Position numbers and translations under genes: made by a program
Part shown: piece after piece, positions 1 through 10,810 of the stretch
Position numbering within the stretch: the first letter of the stretch is position 1
How the letters are laid out: every line of letters begins with the position of its first letter
Notes under the pieces: model-generated
Told to the model about the DNA's origin: nothing
Database searches by the model: none
What the model saw: the letters and a program-made list of their open reading frames with translations, nothing else
From: Prorocentrum cordatum
Lineage: Eukaryota > Sar > Dinophyceae > Prorocentrales > Prorocentraceae
Assembly (NCBI GenBank): GCA_963575745.1
Contig: CAUYUJ010015837.1
Location: 1,261,540-1,325,539, forward strand
DNA length: 64,000 nt
Direction: 5' to 3'

Positions 1-189
1 GCAGCCGCGCCGTTTGTCAAAGTGTACCATGCTGACCACACGCGCGCGTCTCCGCGCGCACACTTCGCAGTCCTGCCCCAATTGTCTTCCTCCAAACATT
101 TCAAAATGGATGCCTTCAATCCCTTCAGAAACCAAACGGCTGTTCCACAACAGTTATGCCATGACATCAGAGTCCGTGCACGCTGACGC

Positions 190-650
190 TTCCTCATCGT
201 CCTCATCGGCACCAGTGTGAGCATCATCGCAAGCGTTGTCATCACCACCACCGTGCTCATCACCACCATTACCGTCGTCGTCACCACCCCCAACACCGAC
301 ATCAACATTATCGTCACCGTCGCTGCTGTTGTCGCCCTCGTCATCGGCGCATCCCGACATCATCATCGTCATCATCACCATCATTATCATCATCGTTGCC
401 ATCCGCATTATCACCATCACCACCATCACCATCACGCTCACTATCATCATCAACAACATCAACATCCGCATCATCATCATCACCGGCATCAACACCATAT
501 TCGGAATCATCATAATCATTACCAGTATCTTCCCCATCATTATCATCATCACCCTCTTCATCTTCATCATCAGCGTCATCATCATCGTCGTCATCGCCAT
601 CGTCATCGTCATCGTCATCATCGTCATCATCGCGTGCCCGCCCGACCCAT
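190..650. repeat. CAT/TCA trinucleotide-rich tract
   Basis: About 460 bases of imperfect CAT/TCA/CGT triplets. Because the period is 3, every frame stays open and gives His-rich, Ile/Ser-rich or Met-rich translations. I see no conserved protein signal and treat the open frames as repeat artefacts. Confidence 0.9.
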
Positions 651-729
651 GGATCTGCATAAGAAGGGTCACGGCGTCATCACCCCAGTTGTGTGCTGAC
701 CATAAGTTTTTGGGCAGGCAGGTGGGACG

Positions 730-915
730 GCGGGACACTTGCTCGAACATCGGAGTTGACGACGAGCATTGGAGGTGGTTGCGCGCGGCGCAAGCTGGCG
801 AGTTGCACCACGTAGGTTGCACCCTAAAGACTGCACCACGTAACTTGAACCACAAGGGTTGCATTGCATACTCTGTGCTACGTAGACTGCGCTGCACAGC
901 CTGCGCCGCGTAGTG
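730..915. repeat. Degenerate short repeat around GCACCACGTAG
   Basis: Variants of TTGCACCACGTAGG recur about every 20-30 bases (for example near 803, 832, 856, 880 and 905). It looks like a decayed minisatellite. No gene is visible here. Confidence 0.5.
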
Positions 916-1074
916 CCTCACACGCAGCGAGCAAGCATGCACTGGTCATGGTCCGCGCTGGCTGGTTTCCGTGACAGGCCTTGAGCGACTGCTCCGATGC
1001 GCTCATATTTTCGGGGTGCGACTGGGCTCGCATCAGCCAGCACCGTGCTCGGTTCCTGCTCCGCGACCCGCTCG

Positions 1075-1203
1075 CGATAGAGTCGAAGCCAGGTTCGAGC
1101 TGGACCCTGCCTCCGGCGACGGACTCGGCACCACTGCCTACGAGGAGCTGGCCGGCACGTCCTACCTGTACGAGGCGTCCGCGCCGGCGCCTCCGTCGGC
1201 CGA
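1075..1203 (+). CDS. Possible internal exon, product unknown
   Basis: In frame with the ORF ending at 1207, the stretch translated FELDPASGDG...YEELAGTSYLYEA has GC-rich third positions and mixed amino-acid composition. That is unlike the surrounding low-complexity DNA. It is preceded by CCAG at about 1073 and followed by a textbook donor, GTGAGT, at 1204-1209. These are the marks of an internal exon on the plus strand. No family is recognised and no partner exon was found nearby. The alternative is a chance open stretch; a matching transcript would decide it. Confidence 0.35.
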
Positions 1204-1589
1204 GTGAGTCAGGGCCAGCTGTGGGATAGCTGGGGACGCGGCGAACTGCTAGCATGTTCGTTGTCGCGAGTATTCCAAGTCCGAGTGTGGGGCATGCGTG
1301 TATGCGAGCTGGCCTGGCCACATCGTAGACTGGCAAGAGAGGGTGCGAGACAGTTGTCGTTCGTCGGGGGGGCGGCTCGCCACGGGTTCAGTCCATGCAG
1401 TCTACGCGTCCTCCACAAGCCCAGACGAGAGAGAGGCTGCAGAGGTTCGTCGAGGTGCCCGTCTGCGCGGGGAAGTTCAACTTCTGAGTGTGTCCCGCCC
1501 TCTTACGGGAGAATGCCGCCTGCTCGCGGCGCCTTGTCGGGGCGTCACTCCGATTTGCACTGGCACGCGAAAGCCGTCAAGCACGGCCA

Positions 1590-2320
1590 GGCACAGCATC
1601 CGACCACACCCTCCCAGCATGACCTACAGGCACAGCCTCCACGCATGACCCCTAAGCGGCCCATCCCAGGACGTCCTCTCAGCATGACCTCCAAGCATGG
1701 CCTCCAGGTACAGCCTCCAAGTATGGTCTCCCAGCAGGGTCCTCCAGACAGACGTCCCCGTTCGGCCACGCGCGCGCATGCAGGAAGGGGAGAAGTAGAA
1801 ACGCTCGGGCACTCTCTCTCTCTCTCTCTCTGAAAGGAGCCGCTGCCGTTGATCCAGATGCTGGCTGGAGCCGGATTCAACTGCAGTGCGCACATAGTGG
1901 CGGTTGGGGGGTGTCGAAGCGAGACGGATTGCCCCCCCCTCCCCCCCCCGAAAACCGAATGTCTTTTTCCGCTCGTGTCGCGCGCGCGTGCTCAGGCGAT
2001 GTCGAGTGGGATTCACCCCCAGGCCTGCCAATATAATACCCCCCTCCCGCCTCCCCTGCCTGTGACCGCCGCGTTCACCCCCTTGTCCCACCGTTGTCGT
2101 GTGGTTGCCCCGTGGTTGTCCCGAAGCCCCCCGCGTTCACCCGTGGTTGTCTTGCAGTGCTTGTCTCGGGGCTGTCCCGCGGTGCCGTTGAGTCGTGCCT
2201 CCCCGGTGACGCTCGTCGTGCCGTTGCAAGTGGCCGTAGCACGGAGCACGGCTGCCCCGTGGGTCGACAGTGAGATCGTGAGAGGGATTTGTCGGCGCGC
2301 CCAGGGGAGAAGGCAAAGGG
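1590..2320. repeat. Gene-free stretch with decayed short repeats
   Basis: It holds a loose repeat of CCTCCAAGCATGACC type (about 1610-1750), a CT tract (1814-1832), and a loose repeat around GTGGTTGTCCCG (about 2090-2240). No coding signal was seen on either strand. Confidence 0.5.
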
Positions 2321-2324
2321 GGGG

Positions 2325-2500
2325 GGGCTTCTCAGATGGCTCATAAGGCCTCCCGCCTTCTGAGAAGCTTTTTTAGCCTTCGCCGAAGACAGAGGGCTTC
2401 TCAGAAGGCCGGGGGGGGGGCGTCTGAGAAGCCCCGCCGCCTTCTGAGAAGGCGTGCCCCCTCTCACTTCCCCCCTCGGCGTGCTGCTGAGAGATTGTTA
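2325..2500. repeat. Dispersed repeat with TTCTGAGAAG palindromes, copy 1
   Basis: The block contains several CTTCTCAGAAGG/CCTTCTGAGAAG palindromes, then GTGCCCCCTCTCACTTCCCCC. Related blocks lie at 16905-17065 and 50525-50675. They share the palindromes, a CTTCGGAGAAGG-like core, and the run into a CTCGCCGCCGAGAG-like end. It is a dispersed family of about 150 bp, not a gene. Confidence 0.65.
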
Positions 2501-2759
2501 GAAGAGAGCATGTTCCTTTGTGATCGCCTTCTGCTCAGGCGCTTTCCCACACGGGATGTTGTTTGTCCCCACCCCCGCACGCACGACACGAGCCGCAAGC
2601 GCAGCCCACCACCGATCGGCATCACTCCTCCTACCCCGCTTTATCGCTTGTCGATCTGCCGATTGATATACGAACTCATTGCCTGAACAGCTTGCCTGTA
2701 AGGGTCCTGGATCATTTGTCTGGGGAATCGAGTATGGGCATCGCCGGACCTGGAATGGG

Positions 2760-2900
2760 TGGGGCGCCATTGTCTCCTGTTGTTTCCCGTGGTCTCTCGT
2801 GGTCTCTCGTGGTCCCCTGCTGTCTCCTATGGTCTCCTGTGGTCTTCCGCTGTCTCCTGTTGTCTCCCGTTGTCGCCCGTTGTCTCATGCGGGATCCTGT
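2760..2900. repeat. TGTCTCCCGTGG-type minisatellite
   Basis: Roughly ten variants of a 12-15 base unit (TGTCTCCTGTGG, TGGTCTCTCG, TGTCTCCCGT) lie head to tail. Open frames over it are repeat-derived. Confidence 0.75.
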
Positions 2901-2969
2901 TGTTTCCGTATTGCCTTTCGATGCCTCCCCGCGTCGCTCGAGGAGTCTCCGTCTATGTCTTTCGTTCCG

Positions 2970-3330
2970 CCGCTCCAAGACGGCCAAAGAGGCCCCCAGT
3001 AGAACCCCAAGACGGCCCAAGAGGGTTCCAAGAGGGCCCCGAGACGTTTCAAGAGGGCCAAACGACGGCCCAAAAGGCACCAGGACCGCCCAAGACGGTC
3101 CTAAGAGGGGGCCCCAGAGGGGGCCCAAGAGGGAGATTCTGATCGACGTTTCGAGGCTTCTGCCCCAAGAGGACCCCGAAGACCGCCAGCAGGCCCCTAG
3201 AGACTGCCCAAGAGGCCCAACGAGGCCCCGAAAGGCGCCCCAAGAGGCATCATAATCGCCTCCAAGAGGCTGCCTAGAAGCTTCCCCAGAGACCCGTCAG
3301 GCACCCAAGAGGTCTCAGGCGGCCCCAGCA
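2970..3330. repeat. CCCAAGAGG-type interspersed short repeat, block 1
   Basis: Units such as CCCAAGAGGGCC and CCAAGACGGCCC recur with irregular spacing. The same motif, in either orientation, dominates 4080-4400, 5040-5680, 11100-11600, 29800-31400 and 57420-57830. It appears to be the background repeat of this genome region. Confidence 0.7.
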
Positions 3331-3399
3331 GAGAATGCAAGATACTTCTTGCACGTCTCAAATCAAAGACACAGGTATGCAGACACTTTCCACCTCACT

Positions 3400-4010
3400 C
3401 CGCCTCCTCCTCCTCCTCCTCCTCCTCCTTCTCCTTCTCTCTCATCCATGCGTCTCCCAGCTTCACTTCGCATTATCTCTCTTTCATGTGCCCTCCTCCT
3501 CCTCCTCCTCCTCCTCCTCCTCCTCCTCCTTCATGTCCATCTTGCCGTCGGCTTCTCCCTCATCCAACCCTATTACATCCTCCTCGTGTTGAGCTTCCTC
3601 CGTTCCTTCCTCTCTCACGTTTCCGCCTCCTTTTGCCTCCTGCCCTGTACCTCGTACATTCGCCATCCTCTCCCTCCATCCTCCTCTCCATCCCCGCCTC
3701 GGTGATCCCCCCTTCATCCCCCCTTCATTTCTACTTCCTCCGCCTTGCCCCTCCCAGTCCCTCTCCTTTTCACTTTCCGTCCCCCTGTCCTCCTTCGAAC
3801 CTCCTCCTCCTCCGCCTCCTCGTCCTCCTCCTCCTCCATCTATCTTTTACGTCCACCTCCTCCCTCCACCACCCATCTTCCCCACTCCCCCCATCCGTCT
3901 TTAGCTCCCTCATTGTCCCGCCTGCCTCTACTCTGCTCGTCCTGCCACCTCACTCCTCTTGTCATACCTCCCGGCACCACCAGTACCACCATCCTCCGCT
4001 CATCTACCGG
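3400..4010. repeat. CT/CCT-rich tract
   Basis: Long pyrimidine-rich DNA with (TCC)n runs at about 3405-3435, 3493-3530 and 3805-3840. Translations are Ser/Pro/Leu-rich or, on the minus strand, Glu/Gly-rich. No gene was seen. Confidence 0.8.
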
Positions 4011-4530
4011 AAGCCCGCCCCGCGGGGGCCCCAGGCCGCAGTACGCTGGGCACGCAGGGACCGCCTGAGTGGCGCCTCCCCTCCAGAGGCCTGCCCAGAG
4101 CCTTCCCCGAGCTCCCCCGAGGAGGCTCCCGGAGCTGCGCAGGAGTTCCAAGAGGGCCCCACGACTCCTCCCAGGAGGCCCCCAGTCTGCCCCTGGAAGT
4201 CTCCAGCAAAACAGTGAGGCCCCAAGAAGCCTCCAGAGCTCCCGCACAGGACTGCCGGGAGGGCCAAATCAGTCGAACACCTAAAGGAGTTCCAACGTGT
4301 TGTTCTTTCTTTTCCGGAGTTCCCATGTGTTGCCAACGCGTGGTCCAAGATGGCCTCGGAGGCCCAAATGGCCCCGAAGAGGGTTGCAATTTTGCCCGAG
4401 GATAGCACAGGACTGTCGCGAATACAATGTCTCAAGGCGACTTCAGACACCAAGGCGTGCGTTTCCAAGCCACGGACCCGATCATCCAGACACGGCCCCT
4501 CTGACGCCCTATACGCTTGGCCCCATGGCA

Positions 4531-4590
4531 AGTAGAATTTGAGCGCGCGCGAAGCGCGCGCGAAGCGCGCGCGATGGTTCTACTCAAGAT
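4531..4590. repeat. GCGCGCGCGAAG repeat ending in ATGGTTCTA
   Basis: Three copies of GCGCGCGCGAA lie head to tail and end in GATGGTTCTA. The same arrangement (GAGCGCGCGCGAAG... ATGGTTCTA) occurs at 32091-32122. Two near-identical short copies 27 kb apart suggest a small dispersed element. Confidence 0.55.
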
Positions 4591-4870
4591 GTTTCCATAC
4601 TAGGGGCGGGGTACCAGTAGTCCCGGATGGGGCACCTGTAGTCCGGAGGAAGGGTACTTGTGGCCCAGGGTGGGCCTGCAGTCTGGGGGGGAACGCGTGT
4701 TCACGCGTCAACGCACGCGTGGATGTAGTCTGGGGGGGTACCTGTAGTCGGGGTACCTGTAGTCTGGGGCCACCTGTAGTCCGGGGGGTGGCAGAGGGGT
4801 ACCTGTAGCCTGGGGATAGCAGTACCTGTAGTTCTGGGGGTACTTGTAGTCTGGGGGCCCATGATTATTA
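4590..4870. repeat. GTACCTGTAGTCTGGGG minisatellite, cluster 1
   Basis: About a dozen units of (G)TACCTGTAGTC(C/T)GGGG occur here. Inside it, near 4690-4735, is a block with ACGCGTCAACGCACGCGTGGAT. A reverse-complement cluster with the same unit and the same internal block lies at 52100-52560. It is followed here by GGGACACAGAG and there by GGGACGCAGAG, so the whole composite is shared. Confidence 0.8.
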
Positions 4871-5039
4871 AGGGACACAGAGCACTGCGCTTTGCTTCGC
4901 AATGTGACAGATTCAAGTGGCTGCTTGCGCCATTCCGCCGATCCCCACAAGGAGTGAGTGTTTGAGACGATCGTGGAAGTTACGTCTTGGGTTAGGAGCC
5001 TCCTGGATGAATCTGAGGGTCTCTGAGGATGCCAATATG

Positions 5040-5690
5040 GGGCCTCTTGGAGAACTCTGGGAGGCATGTGGGAGGCTTTGGGGAACGTGGGGGCCGTTAG
5101 GGGGCTTCTTGGGGGCGTCTTGGAGGCCTCTTGGGGCCTTTTGGAGGCGTCTTGGGGCCTCTTGGAGGGCCCTCGGGGGCCTCTCGGGGGCTGGAGGGGC
5201 CATCTCGGTGGGAAAGAGTCGAAATGTCAGTTCGTATTCTCCCTCTTGGGCTTTCTTGGAGCCCTCTTGGGGCCCTCCAGGGGCTTTCTTGGGCCGTCTT
5301 GGGGGGCCCCTGGAGCTGTCTTTGGTTCCTCTTGGGCCGTCTTGGTGCCATCTTGGAGGCATCATGGGCCGCCGTGGGACGATCTTGGGGGCCACTTGGG
5401 CCGTCGCGTTCGCTGTCAAAACGTAAAATGCACATGTGTTGAACATGTGCGTTCTTCCGAGGGGAATGTGATGTGTTTGGTCTCTTGGGGCCCTCTCGGC
5501 GATCCTCTGGAGGCGCTTTTGGGCTGATTTGGGGGCCTCGTGGGCCATCTTGAAGCCATATTGGGTAGTCATGGGGCAACCCTGGGCCATCATGCTGCTC
5601 TCTTCGACTGTCCTGGCGCTCTATCTGGACCCTGTTGGGCTGTCTCGGTGCTATTTGGGGGCTCTGAAGGTCCCGGGGGTTGCATTGATG
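5040..5690. repeat. TTGGGGGCC-type repeat block with an embedded unit
   Basis: This is the reverse orientation of the CCCAAGAGG family. The segment at about 5405-5470 (GTTGAACATGTGCGTTC... GAGGGGAATG) resembles, reversed, the conserved core of the 29858-30940 tandem unit. It marks an older copy of that unit. No coding evidence. Confidence 0.55.
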
Positions 5691-5699
5691 AGCTCGACA

Positions 5700-6005
5700 C
5701 GTTACTGCGCTTTGCTTCGCAGTGTTTTGATTGCTTTGCGTTGGTTTGGATTGTTTTGAAGCGTTCTGGACGAAGCGTTCTGGACGAAGCGTTCTGGACG
5801 AAGCGTTGGTTTGAAGCGTTATGGACGAAGGCGTTTGGATAGCTATGCGTTGGTTTGGATTGTTATGAAGCGTTCCAGACGAAGCGCTCTGGACGAAGCG
5901 TTGGCTTGAATTTTTCTGGACGAAGGTGTTTGGTTTGCTGCGCGTTGGACGAAGGTGTTTGGATTGCTTTGCATTGGACTAAGGTGTTTTGGGACTGCTC
6001 TGCGT
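5700..6005. repeat. GCGTTCTGGACGAA minisatellite
   Basis: A 14-base unit (GCGTTCTGGACGAA) is perfect for three copies near 5765-5805. It then decays into GCGTTGGTTTGGATTG-like variants up to about 6005. Confidence 0.75.
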
Positions 6006-6199
6006 TGGCCTGGACTGCATTGCGGCGCTCTGCTATATGCTGCCGCGCCCACTTATGGGCGACGCGGGCGCGACACGCGGGCGAGTGCAGGGGGCCAGTG
6101 ACGACGGGCAGGGACCCAGGGCCATCGCCTCCAGGAAGTTGCGTCGCGCATGTCGCGCTGGCCAGAGCATCGGGTCCAACACACGCTGCACATCCTACG

Positions 6200-6335
6200 T
6201 CCTCCTCCCTCCTCCTCCTCCTCCTCCTCCTCCTCCTCCTTCTCCTCCTCCTCCTCCTCCTCCTCCTCCTCCTCCCTCCTCCTCCTCCTCCTCCTCCTCC
6301 TCCTCCTCATCCTCCTCCTCATCCTCCTCCTCCTC
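6200..6335. repeat. (CCT)n tract
   Basis: Nearly pure CCT/TCC triplets, about 135 bases. Confidence 0.95.
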
Positions 6336-6389
6336 ATTTCTGACGTTGCGCTAACTCAAGGTCAGAGCTCCTCCTCCTCCTCCCCCTCC

Positions 6390-6530
6390 TCTGAGGTGGC
6401 GGGAGGGCCGCAGCCGCACGCCGGCGACCCGCAGCGGCCGGCGACGCTGGCTGTGCCTGTGGACCTGCCGCCCGAAGGCTGCGGCCGCCGCGGCGTCGGC
6501 CTGCCCGGGCGGGCAGCGCAGGGGAAGGGA
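6390..6530 (+). other. Possible exon, unknown product
   Basis: The frame reading EVAGGPQPHAGDPQRPATLA has almost exclusively G or C in third positions. It contrasts with its repeat neighbours, as real exons in this window do. No clear donor, acceptor or family was recognised. It could equally be a GC-rich non-coding block. Confidence 0.2.
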
Positions 6531-6565
6531 GCGCAGACCCCCTCGGATCAGGGAGAAGGCACGGC

Positions 6566-6717
6566 GGGAGGTGGTTCGCTATTTTCGGCCTCTGGGAGCC
6601 CTTACCGGGACTCGGGACGGTCAAAAACGACTCAGGACGAAAAGCCGTTCATGGGGAAAGGGTCGGGACTTTTAAGAGTCGACGTCATGAAACAAATCAT
6701 GACGTCGGGGGTCTGAA
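6566..6717 (+). repeat. About 150-bp dispersed element, copy 1
   Basis: The copy starts near GGAGGTGGTTCGCTATTTTCGG. It passes through CGGGACTCGGGACGGTCAA and ends in GACGTCATGAAACAAATCATGACGTC, a near-palindrome. Related copies lie at 16705-16850 (+), 50684-50840 (-) and 51575-51745 (+), with a fragment at about 52878-52930. The shared order of blocks shows a dispersed family, possibly SINE- or MITE-like. Confidence 0.7.
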
Positions 6718-6719
6718 AA

Positions 6720-7400
6720 CCCGGAGGGCCCAAAGTGGCCCAGGACCGAGTGCGTCAGGACGACGCCAGGACCTGGCTGGAGGGTTGTATTCTGGATTGC
6801 GGAGGCTAGTTTCATCAAGCTCTGCGAGTTACGCAGGCCGACATCGCGAAGTATGCTCGAGAGGTTTCGTTGACACTTCCTGATCCGCACAATCATTTTG
6901 TGTCTGGCTGCGGGAGTCCATCAGCCTCTTGGCGACCTCTGGGGTCGCCATGGGCCCAAGACGTTCGAAGGGCTAGGTCGCCTGCCGCAGGCCCCTCCTT
7001 CTGACATTGATTGCATGGTCGGGTCTGTGGGTTTGGATGGTGCATTGGCTGATTGGTTTGCAGCTTGGCAAAACTCGTCTGGTGGGCTGGCTTTCTGATT
7101 GCCTGGCTCGCTGGCTTGTTGGCCAGCTCGCTGGCCGGACAGTTTGGCAAGTTCCGGCCGACTTTTTGTTGCAAGGGGTCATGGCCTTGAGATCAAGGAC
7201 CCGTGCGTCTCGCCCAGGATCATGGCCACAGGAGCGTGGACCCATCGTTTTTGCTAACCATGGGTCGTGGCCTCGGGAGCGCCTTCACACGGGGTCTTGG
7301 CCTCGGGGGCACACGCCATGCATTCTTGCATTCGTGGCTTCGGGAGGGCGGGCCTCTTGTTGGTGTCCTCCTCATCAAGAACCTCGGCCGTCCCCATGGC
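6720..7400. other. Unassigned stretch, no gene seen
   Basis: Mixed sequence with short repeats of GGCTTGTTGGCCAGCTCGCTGG type (7080-7140) and GGCCTCGGGAGC type (7265-7345). No conserved protein or RNA feature was recognised on either strand. Confidence 0.4.
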
Positions 7401-7404
7401 AGCA

Positions 7405-7443
<39 letters not shown>

Positions 7444-7560
7444 TTCTCTATCCACTCTCTCTCTCTTTGTCTCTCGTTTCCTCTTTCTCTCACGCTCCCT
7501 CTCTCTCTCTCTTTTTCTTTTCCTTATCTCTCTATGTATTGCCTTTCTTCTCTATGTTTA
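7405..7560. repeat. (CT)n tract
   Basis: About 150 bases of CTCTCT, with TTTC interruptions. Confidence 0.95.
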
Positions 7561-7599
7561 TGTTCTTTACACGTGTATGATTTATATACACAGGCACAT

Positions 7600-7800
7600 C
7601 AATTCCGTTACAGCATATACATATGTATGTACTCATGTACACATATATATATATATGCCAGTGTGTGTGTGTGCATATATGTTTTACGGATATGCCACAC
7701 CCTCTCTCTATACGTATAATCATACACATGTATATACGTGAGTCTCTCTCTCTCTCTTTCCCTCTGTATCTCTCTGTGCCTACCTATATATACATATAGA
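7600..7800. repeat. AT/GT-rich microsatellite island
   Basis: It contains ATATAT and GTGTGT runs with TACATATATG motifs, and a CT run at about 7743-7760. This is an unusually AT-rich island in GC-rich surroundings. Confidence 0.8.
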
Positions 7801-7964
7801 TGTTTGTCACAACCCTCCTGATTGGGTTCTCGTCTTGAATCCAGCACCGTGGTCTTCACCTCCTCTCCCGCCTCCCCATTCCTCCCTGCCTCCCTCCTCC
7901 TCCTGCCGTGTGCTTCCTCCTCCTCCTCCTCCTCCTCCTCCTCCTCCTGCGCTGCGCTGCTCCC

Positions 7965-8450
7965 TGGGAGGAGCGGATCCCTCGGGCGCTGCGAACTGCG
8001 CAACCATTGTCACTTTCGTGCGTTCGTGGGAGGCACGGCGGAGGTCAGAGCAGCGGTGATCCCTTTGAGACCTCGCGGCTCCGTTGGGGGCTGCGAACTG
8101 CGCTGCCGTCGCCACTTCTCGTTGGCTCCTGGGAGGCACGGTGGAGGTGAGAGCACTGGGGGTCCATTGTTAGACCTCGCTACTCCCTCGGGTGCGGCGA
8201 ACTGCGCAACCGTCGCCACTTCTGTGGGCTCCTGGGAGGCAAGGCGGAGGTGAGGGCAGCGGGGATCCCTTTGAGACCTCGCGGCTTTGCCGGGCGCCGC
8301 AGACTGCGCAACCGTCGCCACTTTTGTGGGCTCTTGGGAGATACGGTGGATGTGAGGGCAGCGGGGATCCCTTTGAGGCATCTCGGTGGCCGCGACTTTC
8401 CCAACTGTCACCGCTGTCATGGGCTCCAGGGAGGCACGGCGGAGTGCAGG
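7965..8450. repeat. About 102-bp tandem repeat, 4-5 units
   Basis: GGGAGGCA-type landmarks recur at 8028, 8131, 8234, 8335 and 8429, giving spacings of 103, 103, 101 and 94. Each unit contains GCGAACTGCGCAACCGTCGCC and GGATCCCTTTGAGACCTCGC. The open frames on both strands follow from the near-multiple-of-3 period. Confidence 0.85.
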
Positions 8451-8564
8451 GCCAAACAGGTCGTGCATATCTCGCAGTGTGTTCTTGTGTATGGGGCGTT
8501 CATGTAAAGAGTCGCCTTGCGTGGAGAAGGGGTTTGGTACGTTTCGGGTAAGGTGGCCCTCTTG

Positions 8565-8672
8565 CTCTCGCTTTCTCTCTCTCTCTCTCTTTCTCGCTCT
8601 ATGTGTTTCTCTCTCTCTCTCTCGCCCTCTCTCTCTCTCTCTCTTTTTTCTCTCTCTCTCTCTCTCTCTCTG
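8565..8672. repeat. (CT)n tract
   Basis: About 105 bases of CTCTCT with small interruptions. Confidence 0.95.
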
Positions 8673-8989
8673 TCTTTCACAGCTGTCGCCAAACATATGA
8701 GCTAACACCAGTACCGTTCGCAGTGCACGTTCAGCATGGTGTTCACTGCACCGAGCACGTTGTGCCTCACAGTTATTTTCGTCCACATCGCTCCCACATC
8801 ACTCCCAGCATCACTTTTCATCACCACGATCTTGCCCTTCGCATCCTGGCCACGGTGTCAGGTAACATTATCATGGCGAATGGCCCAACCATGTGCGGGT
8901 GCGAGTGCCGCAATGGAGGTGGAACTACAGAGGAGCAGCTCCCTATCAGGCCACGACGCGTCTGGAGGGGTTGCCGAAATTGGCGCGGT

Positions 8990-9660
8990 GGCGCAATGCG
9001 AACCTTGCCGCTGGGGCCTCCGGTGGGGCTCCCGATGGGGCCACGAAACGTGTGAGCTGAAATGGGCGCGGTGGTGCCATGCGAAGCCTGCCGCTGGGGC
9101 CTCCGGTGGAGCTCCCTATGGCCTACGAAATGTGTGAGCCGAAATGGGCGCGGTGGTGCCATGCGACCCCTGCCAATGGGACCTTCGGTGGAGCTCCCGA
9201 TGGAGCCACGAAACGTGTGAGAGGTGTGCCGGAATGGTGGTGTCGTCGTGCCCCTGCCAATGGGGCCTTCGGTGGAGCTCCCTGCGTAGCCACGAAGCGT
9301 GAGACGCGTGTGCCGACATGGGTGTGGTGGCGCCAAGCGAACCCTGCCGCTGAGGCTGCTCCCTGCGTGGCCACGCAGCGTGCGAGGGGTGTGCCGAAAT
9401 GGATGGGGTGACGCCATGCGAGCCCTGCCACTAGGGCCTTCGGTGGAGCTCCCTATGGGACCACGAAGTGTGTGAGGGGTGTGCCGACATGGGTGTGGTG
9501 CCGCCATGCGAACATTGCCTCTGGGGCCTTCGCTGAAGCTCCCTATGGGGCCACGAAGCGTGTGAGGGGTGTGCCGAAATGAGCGTTGTGCTGCCATGCG
9601 AACCCTGCCGCTGGGGCCTTCGGTGGAGCTCCCTGTGGGGCCACGAAGCGTGTGAAGTGT
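8990..9660. repeat. 81-90-bp minisatellite, cluster 1
   Basis: About eight units, each with GGGCCTTCGGTGGAGCTCCC, TATGGGGCCACGAAGCGTGTG and GGTGTGCCGAAATGG. Unit starts near 9007, 9090, 9172, 9256, 9346, 9427, 9517 and 9607 give a period of 81-90. The same unit, reverse-complemented, forms the much longer array at 48650-50300. Long ORFs on both strands here are repeat-derived. Confidence 0.9.
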
Positions 9661-9714
9661 GTGTGTGTGTGAGTGTCGACATGGGTGCTGTGGCGCCACG
9701 AAGCGCCCCAGGGA

Positions 9715-9730
9715 TGATAACGCTTATGAC

Positions 9731-9765
<35 letters not shown>

Positions 9766-10525
9766 CGATGACGATGACGATGATGATGCTGATGATGATG
9801 GTGGTGATGATGATGATGGTGACGATGTTGACGGCGGTGATGGTGATGATGATGATTATGGTGATGATGATGATGATGATGGTGGCCATGACGCGGGTGA
9901 AGATGACACTGATGATGAAGATGATGGTGACGATGATGCTGATGTTGATGTTGATGTTGATGATGAGGGTGATGGTGGTGTTGATGGTGCTACTGTTGAT
10001 GATGATGGTGATGATGATGATTGTGATGGTAATGATGATGACGGGGATGCTGATGTCGATGATGAGTATGCTGTTGATGGTGATGCAGTTACTTGTGTTT
10101 ATGGTGCTGGTGATGGTGGTGGTGATGATGGTGGTGATGATGACGACGCGGATGATGATGATGATGATGATGGTGATGATGGTGGTGGTGATGGTGCTGG
10201 CAATGATGGTGATTCTGATGCTGATGCTGAGGATGTCGATGTTGATGGTGATGATGCTGCTGGTGATGGCAATGATTATACTGATGATGAAGACAATGAT
10301 GGTGATACTCATGATGATGATGATGATGGTGATGCTGATAATGATGATGATGAGGATGATGATGATGAGGATGATGGTGACGATGATGATGATGATGATG
10401 GTGATGCCAATGATGATGGCAATGCTGATGCTGCTGATGATGCTGATGATGCTGATTTTGATAATGATGATGCTGATCATGATGATGCATATGATGATGA
10501 TGTGATGATCATGATGATGACGATG

Positions 10526-10581
<56 letters not shown>

Positions 10582-10626
10582 GGTGGTGGTGGTGGTGATG
10601 ATGATGATGATGATGATGATGATGAC

Positions 10627-10680
<54 letters not shown>

Positions 10681-10810
10681 GGTGGTGGTGGTGGTGGTGA
10701 TGATGATGATGATGATGGTGGTGATGCTCATGATGATGCTGATGATGATGCTGCTGCTGAGGATGATGCTGACGATGACGATGACGATGAAGGTGACGGT
10801 GACGACGAGT
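9715..10810. repeat. GAT trinucleotide array, about 1.1 kb
   Basis: Long GAT/GGT/GAC array. Plus-strand frames read as Asp-rich or Met/Val-rich, and minus-strand frames as Ile/Thr-rich or His-rich. Two pure GGT runs of about 30 bases lie near 10567-10595 and 10667-10698. No coding evidence beyond absence of stops. Confidence 0.95.

Noticed and set aside
8821-9699. 292-codon minus-strand frame with repeated PHTLRGPIGSSTEGP-type units, and its counterpart at 48270-49154
   Set aside because: The unit is a DNA minisatellite of 81-92 bp found in both orientations and open on both strands. Codon use shows no selection.
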